Shown here piece after piece: positions 1 to 7,885 of a stretch of DNA of 64,000 bases; positions within the stretch are counted from its first letter, which is position 1; every line of letters starts with the position of its first letter. The translations under genes were made by a program, and so were the position numbers. The stretch comes from Clostridiales bacterium (lineage in GTDB: Bacteria > Bacillota > Dethiobacteria > Dethiobacterales > Dethiobacteraceae), in contig JAGXRM010000026.1 in NCBI GenBank assembly GCA_018335855.1, forward strand, positions 1 through 64,000. Direction: 5' to 3'. The notes under the pieces were generated by a model. That model was not told the DNA's origin, did not search any database, and saw only the letters and a list, made by a program, of their open reading frames with translations.

Positions 1-1
1 A

Positions 2-73
2 TCTAAAAATGAACCATCACAAAAATCATTATACTTAAACTTCTACACGGGTGAAGTGATTCGGGAGGATTGA
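2..73 (+). CDS. C-terminal end of an unrecognised protein (cut by window edge)
   Basis: An open frame runs in from the left edge and ends at TGA 71-73, giving 23 residues that end in TGEVIRED. The composition looks coding, but the piece is too short to assign to a family. It lies upstream of a terminator-like hairpin at 207-251. It may belong to the mobile-element debris that follows. Confidence 0.3.
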   Translation, partial: SKNEPSQKSLYLNFYTGEVIRED

Positions 74-206
74 TAAGAAGAAAAAGAACGTGCACAACGA
101 ACCACATGAAATACTGTGGAACTAAACCTTAACACTGTTTGGACCGTTGTTAAAAATCAATTTGTCCGAGTCAAGAAAAAATGTTGAAGAAATGGTGACT
201 CAAATA

Positions 207-251
207 AAAAGAGCAGAGACTGAGGGGTAACCTAACAATCTTTGCTCTTTT
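207..251. terminator. Terminator-like hairpin
   Basis: A 16-bp imperfect stem (207-222 with 236-251, two mismatched or wobble positions) is flanked by A-rich sequence on the left and four T on the right. It could end transcription from either side. Confidence 0.5.
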
Positions 252-281
252 GCGTATAAGATAAATGAAGGGTTTAGTTCA

Positions 282-458
282 TCACACATGGCACCAATGA
301 CACGTCGAATAACCGATACTCAGAAATATCGGTTTATCCTCCTGCCGCGCCTTCTCAAACGCTTCTTCACCCCAGGGATACCAGTCCACAGGGTTATAGG
401 CATGCTGTAAGAGATAAGGCGATTTCTCAGCAGCCAGTCGGTTCGCTTTTTTATTTAC
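282..458 (-). pseudogene. YyaL-type thioredoxin-domain protein, N-terminal fragment
   Basis: On the minus strand the frame reads the hallmark N-terminus of the DUF255/YyaL (spermatogenesis-associated protein 20-like) family: [20 protein letters not shown], then [17 protein letters not shown], which contains the thioredoxin-like CxxC. It stops at TGA directly after CHWCHV, whereas family members run to roughly 600-700 residues. There is also no start codon at the usual place: the codon before the conserved NKKANRL is GTA. The gene is therefore broken at both ends and is a remnant. Confidence 0.8.
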
Positions 459-459
459 A

Positions 460-786
460 TCATGAATGCATTTTTTCTACAATTTGAGCTGTGGTAAGAT
501 TGCCTAAATTGCTTACTATAGTGTCAATCGATGTAATTTCATTATCATTAAGCTTTTGGATGGTAAACCCTGGAGTTGTTTTAAACCGATATGCAATATC
601 ATCATATAAGACAGTATCAAAACTAACTCCTTCTAGTAACACTATCTGTTCATAACCCTCTGGTACAGCTCCCATTGGTAATGCACTATATGCAAGGCCA
701 GTAATAGATCTTCCATACCTTGTACTTAGCACTTCTGATACAGCAACAAAAGCAGGAGAGATACATTCTGACCAGGATTGTATCAA
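460..786 (-). CDS. Hypothetical protein, 108 aa, possibly truncated
   Basis: A continuous minus-strand frame from a TTG start at 786 to TGA at 460. An AGGG sits about seven bases before the TTG, so the start is possible but weak. I see no signal peptide, membrane segment or recognised motif. Its start overlaps the start of the plus-strand frame at 778, so one or both probably lost their true 5 prime ends at this junction. No function is assigned. Confidence 0.3.
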   Translation of the reverse strand: MIQSWSECISPAFVAVSEVLSTRYGRSITGLAYSALPMGAVPEGYEQIVLLEGVSFDTVLYDDIAYRFKTTPGFTIQKLNDNEITSIDTIVSNLGNLTTAQIVEKMHS

Positions 787-1317
787 AGATTAACCCTGAC
801 ACAAAAAAGCTCTGCCTCAATTTCGGTTGCTACAAATACAGGAAATGGATGGAAGCTTAGTGGTGGAGTTACACGAGATGTCGAAACTAGTCTTTCTAAT
901 ACTTTTACTCCAGCTTCTGGTTACCGTCAAAAATACCTGCGTCAATTTTACCGATATGAACATAGACAATGGTATACTGATGGTGTACCAATATATCAAG
1001 AGGTAATTGCAATACGAAATACAGGCTCTGCCTCACCTACAGAAACTACCAACTCAAGAAATGGTGCATCTTGGAGCTTAGTAGATTCAGCACAGCGGGG
1101 GAATCTACATTGGGTAGGTCCTGGTCAAGAAATAACGATAAGCAGAACAAATACAACTTTTGCTGGAGCGGTGGTTCCTTTTTCCGGGGTTAGCCTTAAT
1201 CTAACTACCGCCTATGCTAACAGGACTGAAAATAAAGTAGGGAGTACTGGTTCGCAAATTGCCTATTTCTATGACTGGGATTGGTCAAAGAATATTTGGT
1301 ATGTTACAACGCCGTAG
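778..1317 (+). CDS. Hypothetical protein, probably the C-terminal part of a secreted protein
   Basis: A 179-residue frame rich in Ser, Thr, Asn, Tyr and Trp, ending DWDWSKNIWYVTTP, with the beta-rich composition of an exported protein. The only start is a TTG at 778 just after an in-frame stop at 769, with no good ribosome binding site and no signal peptide. This suggests a 5 prime-deleted gene. A hairpin (1346-1387) follows the stop. The family is not recognised. Confidence 0.4.
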   Translation: MYQRLTLTQKSSASISVATNTGNGWKLSGGVTRDVETSLSNTFTPASGYRQKYLRQFYRYEHRQWYTDGVPIYQEVIAIRNTGSASPTETTNSRNGASWSLVDSAQRGNLHWVGPGQEITISRTNTTFAGAVVPFSGVSLNLTTAYANRTENKVGSTGSQIAYFYDWDWSKNIWYVTTP

Positions 1318-1345
1318 TTGTATTTATATGAAACTATGACAGTAA

Positions 1346-1387
1346 GCCTCGGCATCATAGGTATATATTTTGACTAGATGCCGAGGC
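1346..1387 (+). terminator. Hairpin after the truncated secreted-protein gene
   Basis: A perfect 11-bp inverted repeat (GCCTCGGCATC at 1346-1356, its complement at 1377-1387) with a 20-base loop. There is no strong T run after it, so it is a terminator or an mRNA-end hairpin. Confidence 0.5.
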
Positions 1388-1477
1388 ACCTTCGTTCTAA
1401 ATATGATACAATTACCTTAAAAACTGTTCTACTGTCCAATTCTAATTCTGCCGCACTCCCCACCTCTCCTATATTAA

Positions 1478-2179
1478 AGCTGGATATGGAAAGACCCCAA
1501 GCGCCGTGACCGGCTGACCAGGCTTTACAACGACCGCTTCAACGCCGTCCGCCCACGCGAGTACGACGGCAGCCATATCCGCTTTACGGGCATGAACCCG
1601 GAAATTGCCCTGCGCAAGCATCAGGTTGACGCTGTGGCCCACATCCTTTACGGCGGCAATACATTATTAGCGCACTGTGTCGGTGCGGGGAAGACCTACG
1701 AGATGACGGCTGCAGCGATGGAAAGCAAGCATCTGGGGCTGTGCAGCAAAAGCCTGTTCGTCGTGCCCAACCACTTGACTGAGCAGTGGGCCGGAGAGTT
1801 TTTGCAGCTCTATCCATCTGCCAATATCCTTGTAGCTACCAAAAAAGACTTTGAGACCAAAAACCGTAAGAAATTCTGTGCCCGCATTGCCACCGGCGAC
1901 TACGACGCCGTAATCATCGGGCACAGTCAGTTTGAGAAAATTCCCATATCACAGGAACGCCAAAGGATGCAGTGTGAGCAACAGATTGCGGAAATCACCA
2001 GCGGCATCCGGGAAATGAAGGAGGAACGGGGCGAGCGTTACGCCATCAAGCAGCTCGAAAAGACAAAAAAGACCCTGGAGCTTAAGCTAAAAAAGCTTAA
2101 CGACACCAGCCGCAAGGATGATGTCGTTACTTTCGAGGAACTTGGCGTTGACCGGTTGTTTGTTGACGGGGCAGATTGA
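1478..2179 (+). pseudogene. Fragment of a giant conjugative-element helicase (DEAD/SNF2-type)
   Basis: Open from AGC 1478, just after TAA 1475, to TGA 2179. The frame matches the helicase core of the very large helicase/N6-methylase proteins carried by Firmicutes integrative conjugative elements. It shows SWIW at the left edge, RPREYDGSH, a Walker A-like VGAGKT, VVPNHLTEQW, and a DEAH-box region that should read FVDEAH but ends FVDGAD and stop. Homology starts abruptly at SWIW and ends at motif II, so only about 230 residues of a protein normally over 2000 remain. The sequence is more GC-rich than its neighbours, consistent with transfer. Confidence 0.8.
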
Positions 2180-2261
2180 GGTGCCGGAGGGTGGGAAGGA
2201 TGTAAATGATTGTTTAAAAGTTGTACTGAGAATGCGACAGAAGATTAGCGTGGAAAGATAA
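2166..2261 (+). pseudogene. C-terminal scrap fused by deletion to the helicase fragment
   Basis: In the frame next to the helicase, the sequence reads GQIEVPEGGKDVNDCLK and ends at TAA 2259-2261. The GKDVNDCL stretch resembles the end of Toprim/DUF3854-like primase proteins of mobile elements. That family assignment is an inference from a short match. The helicase similarity breaks at the same point, so this looks like an internal deletion joining two genes of one element. Confidence 0.4.
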
Positions 2262-2298
2262 TTATTTGTTCTAATCACGACATTAATAAAAAACCCCC

Positions 2299-2327
2299 TT
2301 GAACTTAGTTATCGTATATGATAACAT
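2299..2327 (+). promoter_or_regulatory. Promoter with palindromic operator for the higBA-type pair
   Basis: A -35 TTGAAC (2299-2304), a 17-base spacer and a -10 TAACAT (2322-2327). The spacer holds GTTATC, six bases, GATAAC (2308-2325), an inverted repeat placed where a repressor would block RNA polymerase. Toxin-antitoxin operons are normally autorepressed by the antitoxin, which here has an HTH domain. Confidence 0.55.
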
Positions 2328-2352
2328 GATAATGAGGAGTTGGAGGTGTATC

Positions 2353-2718
2353 ATGGATTGGCAAGTGGAATATTATAAAAAGGAAAACGGGAAAATTCCA
2401 GTCCTTGAGTATTTACTTTCGCTAGATGCAAAAATACGAGCAAAAGCCTTTCATGAAATAGAACTGCTTGAAAAGCATGGTTCTGAACTAAGAGAACCTT
2501 ATGTAAAGCCTATCAAGGGCGCAAAATACAAAGGGCTTTTTGAAATGAGAGTAAAGTTTGCGTCGGACATTATCAGGATATTCTATTTCAAATACTGCCA
2601 GAAGACCTTTGTGCTGCTTCATGGTTTTACGAAAAAGGCTGAAAAGACGCCACAAGGAGAGCTTGAAAGGGCGCTGCGCTATAAAAAAGATTATGAAAGA
2701 AGGTGTGATGATGAGTAA
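2353..2718 (+). CDS. RelE/HigB-family mRNA-interferase toxin (Gp49-like)
   Basis: A 121-residue protein starting at ATG 2353 behind a GGAGTTGGAGGTG ribosome binding site. Upstream in-frame TTG codons fall inside the promoter. The sequence has the HigB/Gp49 (PF05973) pattern: an N-terminal region ending NGKIPVLEYL, the central VKPIKGAKYKGLFEMRV, then DIIRIFYF and LLHGFTKKAEKTP. Members are ribosome-dependent ribonucleases that cut mRNA during translation. The stop overlaps the start of the HTH antitoxin, giving the toxin-first order typical of higBA. The gene looks intact. Confidence 0.85.
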   Translation: MDWQVEYYKKENGKIPVLEYLLSLDAKIRAKAFHEIELLEKHGSELREPYVKPIKGAKYKGLFEMRVKFASDIIRIFYFKYCQKTFVLLHGFTKKAEKTPQGELERALRYKKDYERRCDDE

Positions 2719-2995
2719 AGCAGGTGCAAAGTTTTCCGAAGTGAAAGAACTTTTGTTGAAGGATGAAGAATTCAAAACAGAGTACAAAAAGCTAAAACCG
2801 CGTTATGATGTAATTTCACAAATTATTGAAGCAAGAACAAGCCAGAATATTACACAGGAAGAATTGGCGCTCCGGGTTGGAACTCAAAAATCCAATATCA
2901 GCCGCCTGGAAAGCGGAACGTATAATCCATCCCTTGACTTCCTGGCTAAAGTTGCCCGCTGCCTTGGGAAAGAGGTACAGGTCACCTTAGAATAA
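2708..2995 (+). CDS. HigA-like HTH (Xre) antitoxin
   Basis: A 95-residue protein starting at tandem ATG codons (2708, 2711), overlapping the toxin stop, with AGAAGG upstream. Residues from about 40 form a Cro/C1-type helix-turn-helix (TQEELALRVGTQKSNISRLE, then PSLDFLAKVARCLG). The N-terminal 35 residues probably wrap the toxin. It should neutralise the partner and repress the promoter palindrome at 2308-2325. Confidence 0.85.
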   Translation: MMSKAGAKFSEVKELLLKDEEFKTEYKKLKPRYDVISQIIEARTSQNITQEELALRVGTQKSNISRLESGTYNPSLDFLAKVARCLGKEVQVTLE

Positions 2996-3145
2996 AGTAT
3001 TGAGAAGTCATAAAGATTAATATAAGCAATGTTTAGAATTTATTGGGAAAAATTAAATGCCGGGCACGGAGAAAAAAGATGCATGGCATGTAACCGTATT
3101 CGCACAAAAAAGGAGGTTGGCACACTATAGGCACCATTGGAAAAA

Positions 3146-3187
3146 CAAAAAGGGCTATGGCGACTGTTTCCAGTTCCATAAGCCCTT
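3146..3187 (-). terminator. Intrinsic terminator of tRNA-Leu
   Basis: Immediately downstream (minus strand) of the tRNA is a long stem, AAGGGCTTATGG pairing with CCATAGCCCTT, followed by TTTTTGTTTTT. Confidence 0.8.
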
Positions 3188-3196
3188 TAAATTCAA

Positions 3197-3282
3197 TGGT
3201 GCCGAAGGCCGGACTCGAACCGGCACAGTCAGAGACCGCTTGATTTTGAGTCAAGTGCGTCTGCCAATTCCGCCACTTCGGC
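3197..3282 (-). tRNA. tRNA-Leu (anticodon CAA)
   Basis: An 86-base class II tRNA with encoded CCA. The acceptor stem is GCCGAAG/CTTCGGC, the anticodon stem CTTGA/TCAAG has loop CTCAAAA (anticodon CAA, reading UUG), there is a long variable arm, and the T arm carries GGTTCGAGTCC. It is nearly identical to the copy at 29675-29760. The two differences are a compensating G-C to A-T change in the variable-arm stem. Confidence 0.97.
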
Positions 3283-3425
3283 AATAAACCCTTTAATCTT
3301 CTCATTCTTAAATCATCTATAGTTGCACATTCTGAATACCAAATGTCTTACCGTGAGACTCGCTGACGCAAAATTGATCCCCTTCGCGTTGGCGATTCTT
3401 TTTTTTGCAAATTCCGAAATGAGCT

Positions 3426-3470
3426 AAAAATATCCATGAGGTTTAAATTTGAACTCTCATGGTTATTTTT
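3426..3470 (-). terminator. Terminator for the serine-protease remnant
   Basis: An inverted repeat (CCATGAG with CTCATGG plus flanking A/T pairs) with T-rich sequence on both outer sides lies 30 bases beyond the minus-strand protease stop. It can work in both directions. Confidence 0.6.
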
Positions 3471-3502
3471 TATATATGGTGCCGGGCACGTTTTTAACCC
3501 CG

Positions 3503-4961
3503 TTATTTAACTAGAGGGACGGCACTTAGTTCTGTTCGAATACCCGTATAAGGTGTGAAGTACCGATATCCTCCAGCTGTACTACCAACATGTAAGCCAT
3601 AATAAGTAGTGTGCCATTGACCGAAAAGGTACTCACGATAATATACCGGACCACCGCTATCGCCAGCCCCAGCGTTGTAATCAACTTCTACCTGATTATA
3701 CAGCGTCCCAAAGGCCGCACTATATTTTGACTTCTTTGTTGCTATTACTGTTCCAAATGTTACAAGAGTAGTTCTACCTGATTTATATACTGTTTGACCA
3801 ACAGTAGGGTCATAATAATCGTTTACATCAATAATTGTACCGCTCCCAGTATGGATACCCTGTCGAACGCTTGAGAAAGCAATGCGGGCAGCATCGGCAT
3901 TCCCATTTGATGGTGCTGTAAGGTTATTGGTTCCCGCAGGACGTGATCCATCTGGCTGGTACATTTGTGTACCACTCGGTAGACGAGTTGGAAGACCATT
4001 AACAAAAGGCCCCAAGTGTCCAGCAACTATATAGTACAGAGCCCCCTGTGCTAACATTACGTGCGGCAATGTTTGTGGTGCCTCCTTGCCAACTTGATGC
4101 ACAACTAACACCACCAGGTATGTTTGTGTAAATGCTATCGTATGAATGCAACTCAGTCTCGGTTGCACTCCACCTAAATAGCATAGGAAGCTCATCTATT
4201 CCCGTACTTGTCGCCTCTTTTTTAAGCTGATTGTACAGCTTATTAAGAAAAGTATCATCTACCATTTCTTTTTTATCTTCAGCGAGTTCAATGACAAAGT
4301 AGCCCGTGATTTCTACTCCGTGCGAAAATATCGGGCCATTGGGGTAGTATAATTCGCTATTAAGTCTGATGGGTTCAGCAAAATCCTCTAATTTTTTATA
4401 CCAACTTCCTTTTCCAGTCTCTGTATTAAATGAGGATGGAATTCTCCCCATTGTTTTAAATGAATTGTCTGTTAGTTGTTTAATAAGTAATCCTCGAACA
4501 TCATTTAATGCCTCTTTTGTTTCTTCCTTGTTCATGTTCGTTGGCAAAATACGTTCTGGCAATTTTTCAATAAGATATTCTCTAATTGCACGCCGTTCTT
4601 GTATTTCCAAAATTGGATTTTGAAACATTGTATTAGGAGATATTTCTTTAGAGCTTGCTTTATCAATCTCGTACCAATAATTTGACAGCCTGTCAAGCAA
4701 AGTATCCCGGACATTACGGTCTAAGCTACTAAGTAAGTCTTCATACTCTGCCATGGTTAAATTCATGATGTCAATATCAAGACTCTGTTCGTTAACAAAC
4801 TGCTCAACAATTGTTTTTATACTTTCTTGATGCCCATCTATAATTTCTTCCCACCAATTAGCCGATACATTGCTGTCCCTAGCAAGTGCTAAAGGCAATC
4901 CCATACTAAAAATCACAAGAATTAATAAAAAGGATACGCATTTAAATAGATTTGCTTTCAA
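3503..4961 (-). pseudogene. Secreted trypsin-like serine protease, frameshifted
   Basis: It starts at TTG 4961 behind a GGGGGG ribosome binding site with a signal peptide (KANLFKCVSFLLILVIFSMG...ALA). The first frame runs to TAA 3999. A second frame, overlapping from about 4195, continues the same protein to 3503. The joined product would be about 480 residues: a long N-terminal region, then a chymotrypsin-fold domain with VAGHLGPF (candidate catalytic His), SGRTT, and GAGDSGGPVYY (catalytic Ser in GDSGGP). A one-base frame change near 4030-4070 separates the His and Ser halves, so the gene as read cannot give active enzyme unless ribosomes shift. A sequencing error is the other explanation. 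Confidence 0.8.
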
Positions 4962-5386
4962 TTTTCTTACCCCCCAGATTATTTGGTTCTCATCATAACA
5001 TTTCCGTCGTATATCAGCAAGGATATATGACGAGAGAAGAGAGGAAGAGTGCCGATGTTTCGGGCATTCTTTGAAGCTCTGAACGATGTCGTACTTGAAT
5101 CAACGTTGACCCACGATAAAAAATAAGGAAGAGAGATCCACGCTCAAACGAAGCTATCGAAAGAAACGATTATCTCTCTATTTATTAGGTGAGCTGCCAT
5201 AGATAATAACAAGCAGTATTCATCCCTGATTTTACTCTCGGTCGTATGGGCAAATTTTGACTCCGAGTTGTTTGCTGTAGAGTTGAGTATACTGTCTATT
5301 AGACGGGTATAAATAAAACCAAACAATTCAAACTGAGATGAATAATGCTCTTCCTCACAGGGTAAACTCATACCCTAAAAAACTTG
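4962..5386. other. Intergenic, no convincing gene
   Basis: Short frames on both strands (minus 5144-5371; plus 5055-5126, starting MFRAFFEALNDVV behind GAGGAAG) show no recognisable family. The region is AT-rich and lies between the broken protease and the eut promoter. The 23-residue frame at 5055 could be a scrap of a lost gene. Confidence 0.4.
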
Positions 5387-5415
5387 TTGCAATATTTAAA
5401 ATATTAAGATATAAT
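5387..5415 (+). promoter_or_regulatory. Sigma-A-type promoter ahead of eutVW
   Basis: TTGCAA (5387-5392), a 17-base spacer and a perfect TATAAT (5410-5415). If used, it gives a leader of about 350 bases before eutV. Confidence 0.55.
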
Positions 5416-5770
5416 TCAATTAAATTAAATAAAAATATTACACAGTGGAGTGTAATAGGTTATGCGATGTGGCTACTGAGGGGTGTGGAGCACCCTGAGG
5501 TTGCCTTTTGTGTATTGGAAGAATATTTGTAATTTTTCCCTCTATGTGAGCATAGATGTTAGCATAAATAAATTATAATAGACATTTCGGACTCTTTTCT
5601 CCCTGGCTATTATTAGTTATCGGACAAGCGCCTTGTTTGTAACAATATTTACTGGGTGAAAGTACGTGATACTGAAGCTAGGAGTGTATGCTTAGCGCCT
5701 GAAAGCTAACCTAAATACAATCAACTGAGCAAAGAAGCTCAGTACGGTTGCTTATTAAGGAGGGAGAAAA
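5416..5770 (+). promoter_or_regulatory. Long structured leader of eutV with ANTAR-like hairpins
   Basis: The leader has no supported gene. Near its end are two tandem hairpins: TTAGC/GCTAA (5692-5696 with 5705-5709, 8-base loop) and a 7-bp ACTGAGC/GCTCAGT stem (5724-5730 with 5737-5743). The second has the hexaloop AAAGAA, with A at position 1 and G at position 4, as ANTAR proteins such as EutV require. No terminator follows, so any control here would act differently from the eutW-eutA element. Other pairings in the leader (GAGGGGTG region near 5480, ACAAG/CTTGT near 5625) suggest more structure. The eutV ribosome binding site is AAGGAGGGAG at 5757-5766. Confidence 0.4.
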
Positions 5771-6340
5771 ATGATCTTAAGGGTAGTAATAGCCGATGAC
5801 GAACCTATTACTAGAATGGACCTAAGCGAAATTTTCAGGGAAATGGGTTACGACGTTGTAGGAGAAGCATCCGATGGATTTGACGCTGTTGAACTCTGTC
5901 GGAATTTAAAGCCTGACCTAGTGTTGATGGATATAAAAATGCCTCTTCTCGATGGTTTAAATGCATCAAAAATGATTATCAATGAAGAGTTGGCTACATC
6001 TGTGGTATTGTTGACCGCCTACAGTAGTAATGAATTTATAGAGCGTGCAAAAGAAGCCGGTGTTATGGGATATATTGTGAAACCTGTTGATGGTAAATAC
6101 TTAATGCCTTCTATTGAAGTGGCTGTGTGTAAGGGGCGGGAAATACAGGAAATAAAGAGCAAAATGAAAACAATGAAGGATCAGTTAGATGCACGAAAGA
6201 TAATCGAGAAAGCAAAAGGGATCCTCATGGTTAAACAGGAGATGACAGAGGAAGAAGCTTATAATGAAATTAGAAAAATAAGTATGAATAAACGGTGCCC
6301 TATGAAACAGGTTGCCTCAGCTATTGTTACAAATGGATAA
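5771..6340 (+). CDS. eutV: EutV, ANTAR-domain response regulator
   Basis: 189 residues. The receiver domain (about 1-120) has acidic pocket D9/D10, phospho-acceptor D54 in LVLMDIKMP, T82 and K104 (VKP). A coiled linker leads to a C-terminal ANTAR RNA-binding domain (about 126-186: IIEKAKGILM, then EEAYNEIRKISMNKR). When phosphorylated by EutW, EutV proteins dimerise and bind paired hexaloop hairpins in nascent mRNA, preventing terminator formation. A matching target lies at 7787-7859. The gene is followed 17 bases later by eutW, as in other Firmicutes eut loci. Confidence 0.93.
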   Translation: MILRVVIADDEPITRMDLSEIFREMGYDVVGEASDGFDAVELCRNLKPDLVLMDIKMPLLDGLNASKMIINEELATSVVLLTAYSSNEFIERAKEAGVMGYIVKPVDGKYLMPSIEVAVCKGREIQEIKSKMKTMKDQLDARKIIEKAKGILMVKQEMTEEEAYNEIRKISMNKRCPMKQVASAIVTNG

Positions 6341-6357
6341 GCCCGAGGTGAGTCGGA

Positions 6358-7773
6358 ATGCATAAATTAAGAGAACTATGTAATGCACACACCAGTTTAT
6401 CAGAGCCTGATATAGCGCAGCTGGAGAGTATTGCAGTGAACCTGCCGATTATTGCTGAACTGGTAAAGGCAGATGTATTTATAGACTGTATTACACGAGA
6501 CAGAAATGCGGCTATTGTTGTTGCAGAAGCGAAGCCTCCGGGACATCCGTCTATGTATAAGCATTCGGTGGTAGGGGAGCTGGCCTTACGAGAAAATGAA
6601 CCGGCTGCGTTAAGAACTTTGGAAATTGGTATGCCGACAAGAGATTTAAAAGCAATTACTCAGGAAAATATGACAGTGAAACAAAATGTCGTTGCAATAA
6701 AGAATAAGCAGGAAAAGACAATTGCAGTGTTAATTATGGAAGAGGATGTTACAGAACGGGTAATTCAGAATAAACAAATGGAGGTTCTGGCAGAAACAGC
6801 TGAGCAATTGAGTGAAACCTTGTTAACTTTTATGGAAGATGAAAGAACGATTACTAATTATGTTAACGATGCTATTGTCATATTTGATCGCTATGGGAGA
6901 GCAACTTATTCTAATCCTGTAGCCTATGAATTATATAAAAAGTTAGGGTATAAAGATCATATTATCGGTATGCATTTTAATAACCTTGTTTTGGACGGGA
7001 CGATATTCAAGAATAATATCTTAGAACAGGACTATCATATGAAGGATGTTGATATAGGAGATTTATCACTACAAGTAAAATACGCAGTAATGAAGCATAA
7101 AAAAATATTAAGTGGCATGATTATGTTAATTAAAGATATTACAGATGTGAAAGAAAAAGAAAAAGAGTTGATTCTAAAATCGGTAGCAATTCGAGAGATT
7201 CATCATCGTGTCAAAAATAACCTTCAAACTATTGCCAGCCTTCTAAGGCTACAGTCCCGAAGAATTGATAATGAAACTGTAAAAAAATATTTTCAAGAAA
7301 GCATTAACAGGATACTAAGCATTGCCATAACCCATGAAATTTTAGCGCAAAAAGGTGTTGACAATGTTGATATTAAAACTATCATCTCCAGAATTAAAGA
7401 AAGTGCGTTGGACTATGAGCTTATCTTAAACAAAAATATTACTCTGAACATTATCGGTGATAATTTGATTATTGACTCGGACAAAGCTACTTCGATTGCA
7501 TTAGTAGTAAATGAGCTACTGCAAAATTGTTTTCAATATGCCTTTAAGGAAAAAAGCGTAGGTTCGATAGAAGTGTGGATTCAAAAAGGCAGTATGTATT
7601 CCAGTATTTTTATTATAGATAATGGCGGCGGTTTTGATATCAATAATATCCGCAAAGGGAGCCTGGGACTCAAAATAGTCGAACAAATCGTAAAGGAAAA
7701 ACTTAAGGGTGAGTTCAGCATTGATTCATCCGATAGAGGAACAAAAATCATATTTGATTTTAAAAACGAATAG
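6358..7773 (+). CDS. eutW: EutW, ethanolamine-sensing histidine kinase
   Basis: 471 residues without membrane segments, so cytosolic. An N-terminal PdtaS/EutW-type GAF-like sensor (about 1-150) is followed by a PAS domain (about 165-275), then a HisKA_2 dimerisation helix with the phospho-acceptor in REIHHRVKNNLQ (His 282/283). The HATPase domain has the N box NELLQNC and G boxes DNGGGFD and GSLGLKIV. In enterococci EutW autophosphorylates with ethanolamine and passes phosphate to EutV. Its position right after eutV supports the same circuit here. Confidence 0.92.
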   Translation: MHKLRELCNAHTSLSEPDIAQLESIAVNLPIIAELVKADVFIDCITRDRNAAIVVAEAKPPGHPSMYKHSVVGELALRENEPAALRTLEIGMPTRDLKAITQENMTVKQNVVAIKNKQEKTIAVLIMEEDVTERVIQNKQMEVLAETAEQLSETLLTFMEDERTITNYVNDAIVIFDRYGRATYSNPVAYELYKKLGYKDHIIGMHFNNLVLDGTIFKNNILEQDYHMKDVDIGDLSLQVKYAVMKHKKILSGMIMLIKDITDVKEKEKELILKSVAIREIHHRVKNNLQTIASLLRLQSRRIDNETVKKYFQESINRILSIAITHEILAQKGVDNVDIKTIISRIKESALDYELILNKNITLNIIGDNLIIDSDKATSIALVVNELLQNCFQYAFKEKSVGSIEVWIQKGSMYSSIFIIDNGGGFDINNIRKGSLGLKIVEQIVKEKLKGEFSIDSSDRGTKIIFDFKNE

Positions 7774-7786
7774 AATATAAATGTAA

Positions 7787-7859
7787 AGGCACAAAGCAGT
7801 GCCTGGTTTAAAGCAACGAAGCTAATGAGGAATACGAATATTCCTTGTTAGCTTTTTTT
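7787..7859 (+). promoter_or_regulatory. EutV (ANTAR) antitermination element with intrinsic terminator
   Basis: P1 is a 6-bp stem AGGCAC/GTGCCT (7787-7792, 7799-7804) with hexaloop AAAGCA. P2 is a short AGC/GCT stem (7812-7814, 7821-7823) with hexaloop AACGAA. Both loops carry the A1 and G4 that ANTAR proteins need. The terminator stem pairs 7819-7834 with 7839-7854, two wobble or mismatch positions, followed by seven T. P2 uses bases 7819-7823, the start of the terminator stem, so the two structures exclude each other. EutV bound to P1-P2 should therefore let polymerase continue into eutA. Confidence 0.85.
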
Positions 7860-7885
7860 GTTTTCTTTAGAAGGGCGGAGTTCAT

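Noticed and set aside
5144-5532. Two short overlapping frames on opposite strands
   Set aside because: No family motif, weak start sites, and the plus-strand frame overlaps the promoter at 5387-5415.
5670-5700. B12-box-like string (AAGCTAGGAG) preceded by GGTGAAA, suggesting a cobalamin riboswitch before eutV
   Set aside because: The two blocks are only about 15 bases apart, the core CACTG and GGGAA segments are missing, and the box has a mismatch at a conserved C. The arrangement does not fit any cobalamin riboswitch class.
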